From: an uncultured Erysipelotrichaceae bacterium
GTDB taxonomy: Bacteria > Bacillota_I > Bacilli_A > Erysipelotrichales > Coprobacillaceae
Length of the DNA stretch: 64,000 nucleotides
Assembly (NCBI GenBank): GCA_900538465.1
Contig: UPXV01000002.1
Span: 1 to 64,000, forward strand
Reading direction: 5' to 3'
Below, one piece after another: positions 61,801 to 64,000 of the stretch (its first letter is position 1; the number at the start of each line of letters is the position of its first letter). The notes under the pieces were generated by a model that saw nothing but the letters and a program-made list of their open reading frames with translations, was not told the DNA's origin and did no database searches. A program made the position numbers and the translations under genes.

Positions 61801-64000
61801 ACCCATGTGTTCCATTGAGTTGTTGTTAAACCACGTAATGGACCATAGATTGCTGTATTGTCTTGTGTTGGATAAACAGCACTTAATGCTTTGAGTGGGT
61901 TAGAAAGTTGTATGAGACCATATAAAACATTTAAACTTCCCGTATCAGCAACATTAGCACATTCCATGCGACCACTAAATCCACCAGCATATTCATAACC
62001 ATAAACAGACCTTAATCTATAAACAGAACAATCCTTAGAGCCACTGATATCACTCTTCTTACCTTCAATTCTACCACCAAGGTTATAACCAACATAACCC
62101 CCAGCTAATCCTCTTGCACGAACATTATCACTTGCTGATTGAGCCCTAACAGCACCACCACATGGAATACATGTTGTTTCAGAATTATAAATCATAGGTA
62201 TAAACGTTTGTAGTAAACTAGCTAAATTATCTGATGTTAATAATCCACTAAGAATATCTGTTTTTCCTAATACACTAGCAACATTGCCAGGTTGCATTGT
62301 TCCGACATATCCACCAGCACTCTCTTGAGCAATAATATAAGCAAAATTATATGCATTAGAGTTTTTGATTTGTGAACCAGAGATAGCTCCAACAAATCCT
62401 CCCGCATGTCCAATAATATCAGAAGAAAGATTTCCATTTGCTAAAACAGAATATCCGCCAGCCCCTCCAGTAACATTTGAATCCTCTATCGTTGAATTCA
62501 CAACTGCTAAAGCCTCTAAAACATTAGCCAATTCTAATCCACTTAATAAATTTAATCCTCCACCTAATGAAGCCGTATTCCCAATATCAATTTTACCAGC
62601 ATAACCACCGGCATATCGCTGACTCTTCACAGCATAATCAGATTGATTATTAAAATATGTATTTGCTTCAACACTATTCAAATTTGTAGGAGGAATAACT
62701 TTTGTATATGCCAATTGACTTACATCAGAATCACTAATTTTCACTCCACTTCCATAGCCTATATATCCACCAGCACTTGATGAATTTATATCTGTACTTT
62801 CTATAGAAGTTGCTTCTACTTTTAATCCGTTAGAAGAAACATCAGCAGACTTTATCACTGGAATATAAACATTCAAAACACTTAATAAATTCCCTATATT
62901 AATGTTAAGAATTCCATTAAGTATAGACAAACCATTAGATTCTACAAGTCCACCTGCATAAGCCTTTCCAACAAAGCCTCCTGCATACAATCTTCCTTGA
63001 ACATTTTCAATTCCTGTTATTGCTGGAGTATTTGTATTTATATCTGTATTATCTATATCTCCACTTTGTAATTCACCAATAAATCCACCTGCATAATTTC
63101 CAGAAACCTGTACTCCTCCATTTGTTACAAATTGAACAGTTGTATTTTTAAATTTTGGAATCAGATATGGAACTCCATTTAATAAACCATTTATACCTAT
63201 TATTTTTATGGCATCTGTATCATTTCCAACTGCCTCTGCAAGTCCACCTGTTCTTGCAGCACCTACAAAACCTCCTGCAAAGCCATTTTGATTATCTGCT
63301 TTGACTTCTTTTAAATGATCAACAGTTGAATTTACAATATGAGCACTCTTAGATTGACCAATAAAACCTCCTGCAAAATATTCTGTAATATCAGAATCTG
63401 ATGTTCTACTACCAGTTGCCTGTACAGTAAAACCATTGTCTATTCCTTTAACTGTACAATCTTTTATATTCAAAATAAGTCCATCTGCAACTGACAAAAG
63501 ATTAGATACATTCACTAGTCCCAAAATATTTAATCCACTCACCTCAGCAAGACTTCCTGTTCCACCGTTTCCTATGAAACCACCAGCATAATTATTTGCA
63601 CTTACTTCTGATAATCCTGCGATTTGAACAGAAGATATATCCCCACCAGTTGCTTGACCAACAATACCACCAGCATTATTATGATTAGCACTTATTTTTG
63701 AAGCATGATTTATTGTTATTGAATCAACCTTAAACTTTAAATAATTTCCAATTCCTAAGGTTTTATTTAATATTCCAGCAGCACTTGCCATTCTTAATTC
63801 CCCGGCTACACCACCAACATAATCATTACCATTTATTGAACCAAGTGACTCAATTATGTTTGATTTTCCTAACTCAATATATCCTAAATTATTTCTGGAT
63901 TGTCTATAAATAAATGATTTTTCTGATAAGTTAGATGACGAAGTTATAATAACACCATCACCTTGTCCAATAATTCCACCTACATATTTTTCATTGACAT
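58884..64000 (-). CDS. Giant GLUG-repeat LPETG adhesin (pilus tip candidate), 5' end outside the window
   Basis: Partial gene, at least 1,705 residues in the window; the frame is open to base 64000, so its start is beyond. About 25 GLUG-type repeats built on xGG(F/Y)xGxxxxG mark turns of a right-handed beta-helix. After a spacer come a Cna-B domain (ITINKVWKDFNNLDGKRPVSITITLHR; about 1550-1670 in window numbering), SHTPFLPETGGKG, a TM and KKKRGKTQ. The LPETG motif matches that of the backbone pilin, so the same sortase should attach it. As first gene of a pilus operon with a Cna-B stalk it is probably the tip adhesin; the receptor is unknown. Confidence 0.88.
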   Translation of the reverse strand, partial: VNEKYVGGIIGQGDGVIITSSSNLSEKSFIYRQSRNNLGYIELGKSNIIESLGSINGNDYVGGVAGELRMASAAGILNKTLGIGNYLKFKVDSITINHASKISANHNNAGGIVGQATGGDISSVQIAGLSEVSANNYAGGFIGNGGTGSLAEVSGLNILGLVNVSNLLSVADGLILNIKDCTVKGIDNGFTVQATGSRTSDSDITEYFAGGFIGQSKSAHIVNSTVDHLKEVKADNQNGFAGGFVGAARTGGLAEAVGNDTDAIKIIGINGLLNGVPYLIPKFKNTTVQFVTNGGVQVSGNYAGGFIGELQSGDIDNTDINTNTPAITGIENVQGRLYAGGFVGKAYAGGLVESNGLSILNGILNINIGNLLSVLNVYIPVIKSADVSSNGLKVEATSIESTDINSSSAGGYIGYGSGVKISDSDVSQLAYTKVIPPTNLNSVEANTYFNNQSDYAVKSQRYAGGYAGKIDIGNTASLGGGLNLLSGLELANVLEALAVVNSTIEDSNVTGGAGGYSVLANGNLSSDIIGHAGGFVGAISGSQIKNSNAYNFAYIIAQESAGGYVGTMQPGNVASVLGKTDILSGLLTSDNLASLLQTFIPMIYNSETTCIPCGGAVRAQSASDNVRARGLAGGYVGYNLGGRIEGKKSDISGSKDCSVYRLRSVYGYEYAGGFSGRMECANVADTGSLNVLYGLIQLSNPLKALSAVYPTQDNTAIYGPLRGLTTTQWNTWVEHVGVNNSYGEQLKELGKINDENQLKDIIEKYAYGYDISTGRSEVGSLSTQGGSAGGYTGRMDGGVITTAHAIDLKSVEALRSSGGFVGEMMSASVANAGGIQLADIDIVGELPVLETFVPVIKTSSIAGYQSGAIVKSTGDDLKNRQGNAGGFAGIIVGGQIEGTNDNYCSINKLRSVIGKNNIGGFAGIIMPGSALNLDTQSQSGLLSQLLNYLIQTPTSLAKVLNSTISKINYAQVNAWNHWGISLNGAYTKEGSDNTQYAYTAGGFVGNVSGAIIGDNGKDVTEDTIKAINIRSVIGGEHVGGFFGLADVSSVAQVGNDSTSILEIIKLGQVDVLDTFRTYIYHSQVTGSVDNGLVVSAHQQNSTGTLNSTVWSGNAGGFGGSLLDGSVKNSSVTQLNKVSALNYSGGFIGHMGKSGVVDLDKVDAIAKLLNATAGVLDVFGSNSDECSVTGMDIGYIVESQGGNEPISGGFVGYGDLARIDQGQVLNIKKVYSDEIAGGFMGKTSFAYLADINVGSDALLDPVLSIVNALLDYLYSDKLQDLNFIDINLGSLLQLSVLNEGNVLSVTLLGLKISVGLVKNNGDGTSDLAQIHIGDSYIEVPCTDIKGNHISEKDKENIKIGLIKANRTKIANSTIQGIQNGYDVFAGGANDQEDGNTNKGIAGGFIGLNNEGLLENNEMSYADVIRGTTNLVGPFVGKSSLDSQYNFNTTDNIEGQNNIYHIYRTLSAFVEIITKDNKSIKAVKQDKWNDFSISHIKDINNFKDLEDVKLATEDKTDEADLQAYVSPTKAVLMNDVKTSDNISDLTPPPSDIQDPCREFVFITINKVWKDFNNLDGKRPVSITITLHRSYKDENGQVVTETVDNYINDSISSTGNTWQKIITDLPAYKTVNNDKVYYTYFVTEDEVAEYTTEIKDVSDDKTITITNSHTPFLPETGGKGIMMFMLIGSLGILLTLLTFKKKRGKTQ

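Noticed and set aside
58884..63791. Start of the GLUG protein at an internal ATG (MASAAG)
   Set aside because: The frame continues open to base 64000 with further GLUG repeats (YVGGIIGQ, YVGGVAGE) and there is no signal peptide at that ATG.

Overview
The window is a low-GC, Gram-positive-type chromosome segment. AT-rich codon use, AGGAGG-type ribosome binding sites, A/T-flanked intrinsic terminators, a GGGtGRT/NifU-like gene pair, LPXTG surface proteins with a class C sortase, and a CptIN-type toxin-antitoxin locus all suggest a gut Bacillota, most likely of the Erysipelotrichia/Coprobacillaceae group. The taxonomic call is inference; no rRNA or tRNA gene is present to fix it.

Layout. 1-7.4 kb: housekeeping genes on both strands (M18 aminopeptidase, APC amino-acid permease, UcpA-type SDR, membrane-tethered Mrr-like nuclease, EAL phosphodiesterase). 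7.5-15.4 kb: a four-gene surface-protein operon on the minus strand, preceded by a 186-bp segment bounded by perfect 28-bp inverted repeats and a tyrosine recombinase gene. This has the architecture of a phase-variable DNA inversion switch. 15.9-34.9 kb: ABC-F ATPase; a folate/B12 methionine module (metF, a separate MetH activation protein, a truncated-form MetH); an ABC exporter with its two-component system; a second two-component system with a C39-like peptidase; an Hsp20 gene under a CIRCE/HrcA operator; an ECF sigma factor with an RsgI/PepSY anti-sigma protein; and a MarR-TSUP pair.

35.1-45.8 kb: the NifU-like/GGGtGRT pair, whose 3' end has served as an attachment site. A 49-bp copy of its 3' end recurs 3.7 kb downstream and two more degenerate copies are visible, so the stretch reads as stacked remnants of integrated elements. 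These carry two decayed integrase tails, a DUF2806 protein, a RelE/ParE toxin-antitoxin pair, a RhuM remnant, and a decayed type III toxin-antitoxin locus. The RNA repeats of that locus show compensatory base changes supporting an H-type pseudoknot. A MATE efflux gene follows under a MerR-type 19-bp-spacer promoter.

45.9-55.8 kb: XRE/DUF5680 regulator with a PNPOx-like flavoprotein, a beta-glucoside gene with an RpiR regulator, a radical SAM-metK-DUF308 operon, a TetR regulator and a TauE-type permease. 55.9-64 kb: a sortase-assembled pilus operon (giant GLUG-repeat LPETG adhesin running off the window, backbone pilin, class C sortase with a frameshift in a short T-run, ancillary pilin).

The most interesting points are the inversion switch, the CptIN-like pseudoknot repeats, the integration array at the GGGtGRT gene, and the frameshifted pilus sortase with a 15-bp hairpin just before the shift.
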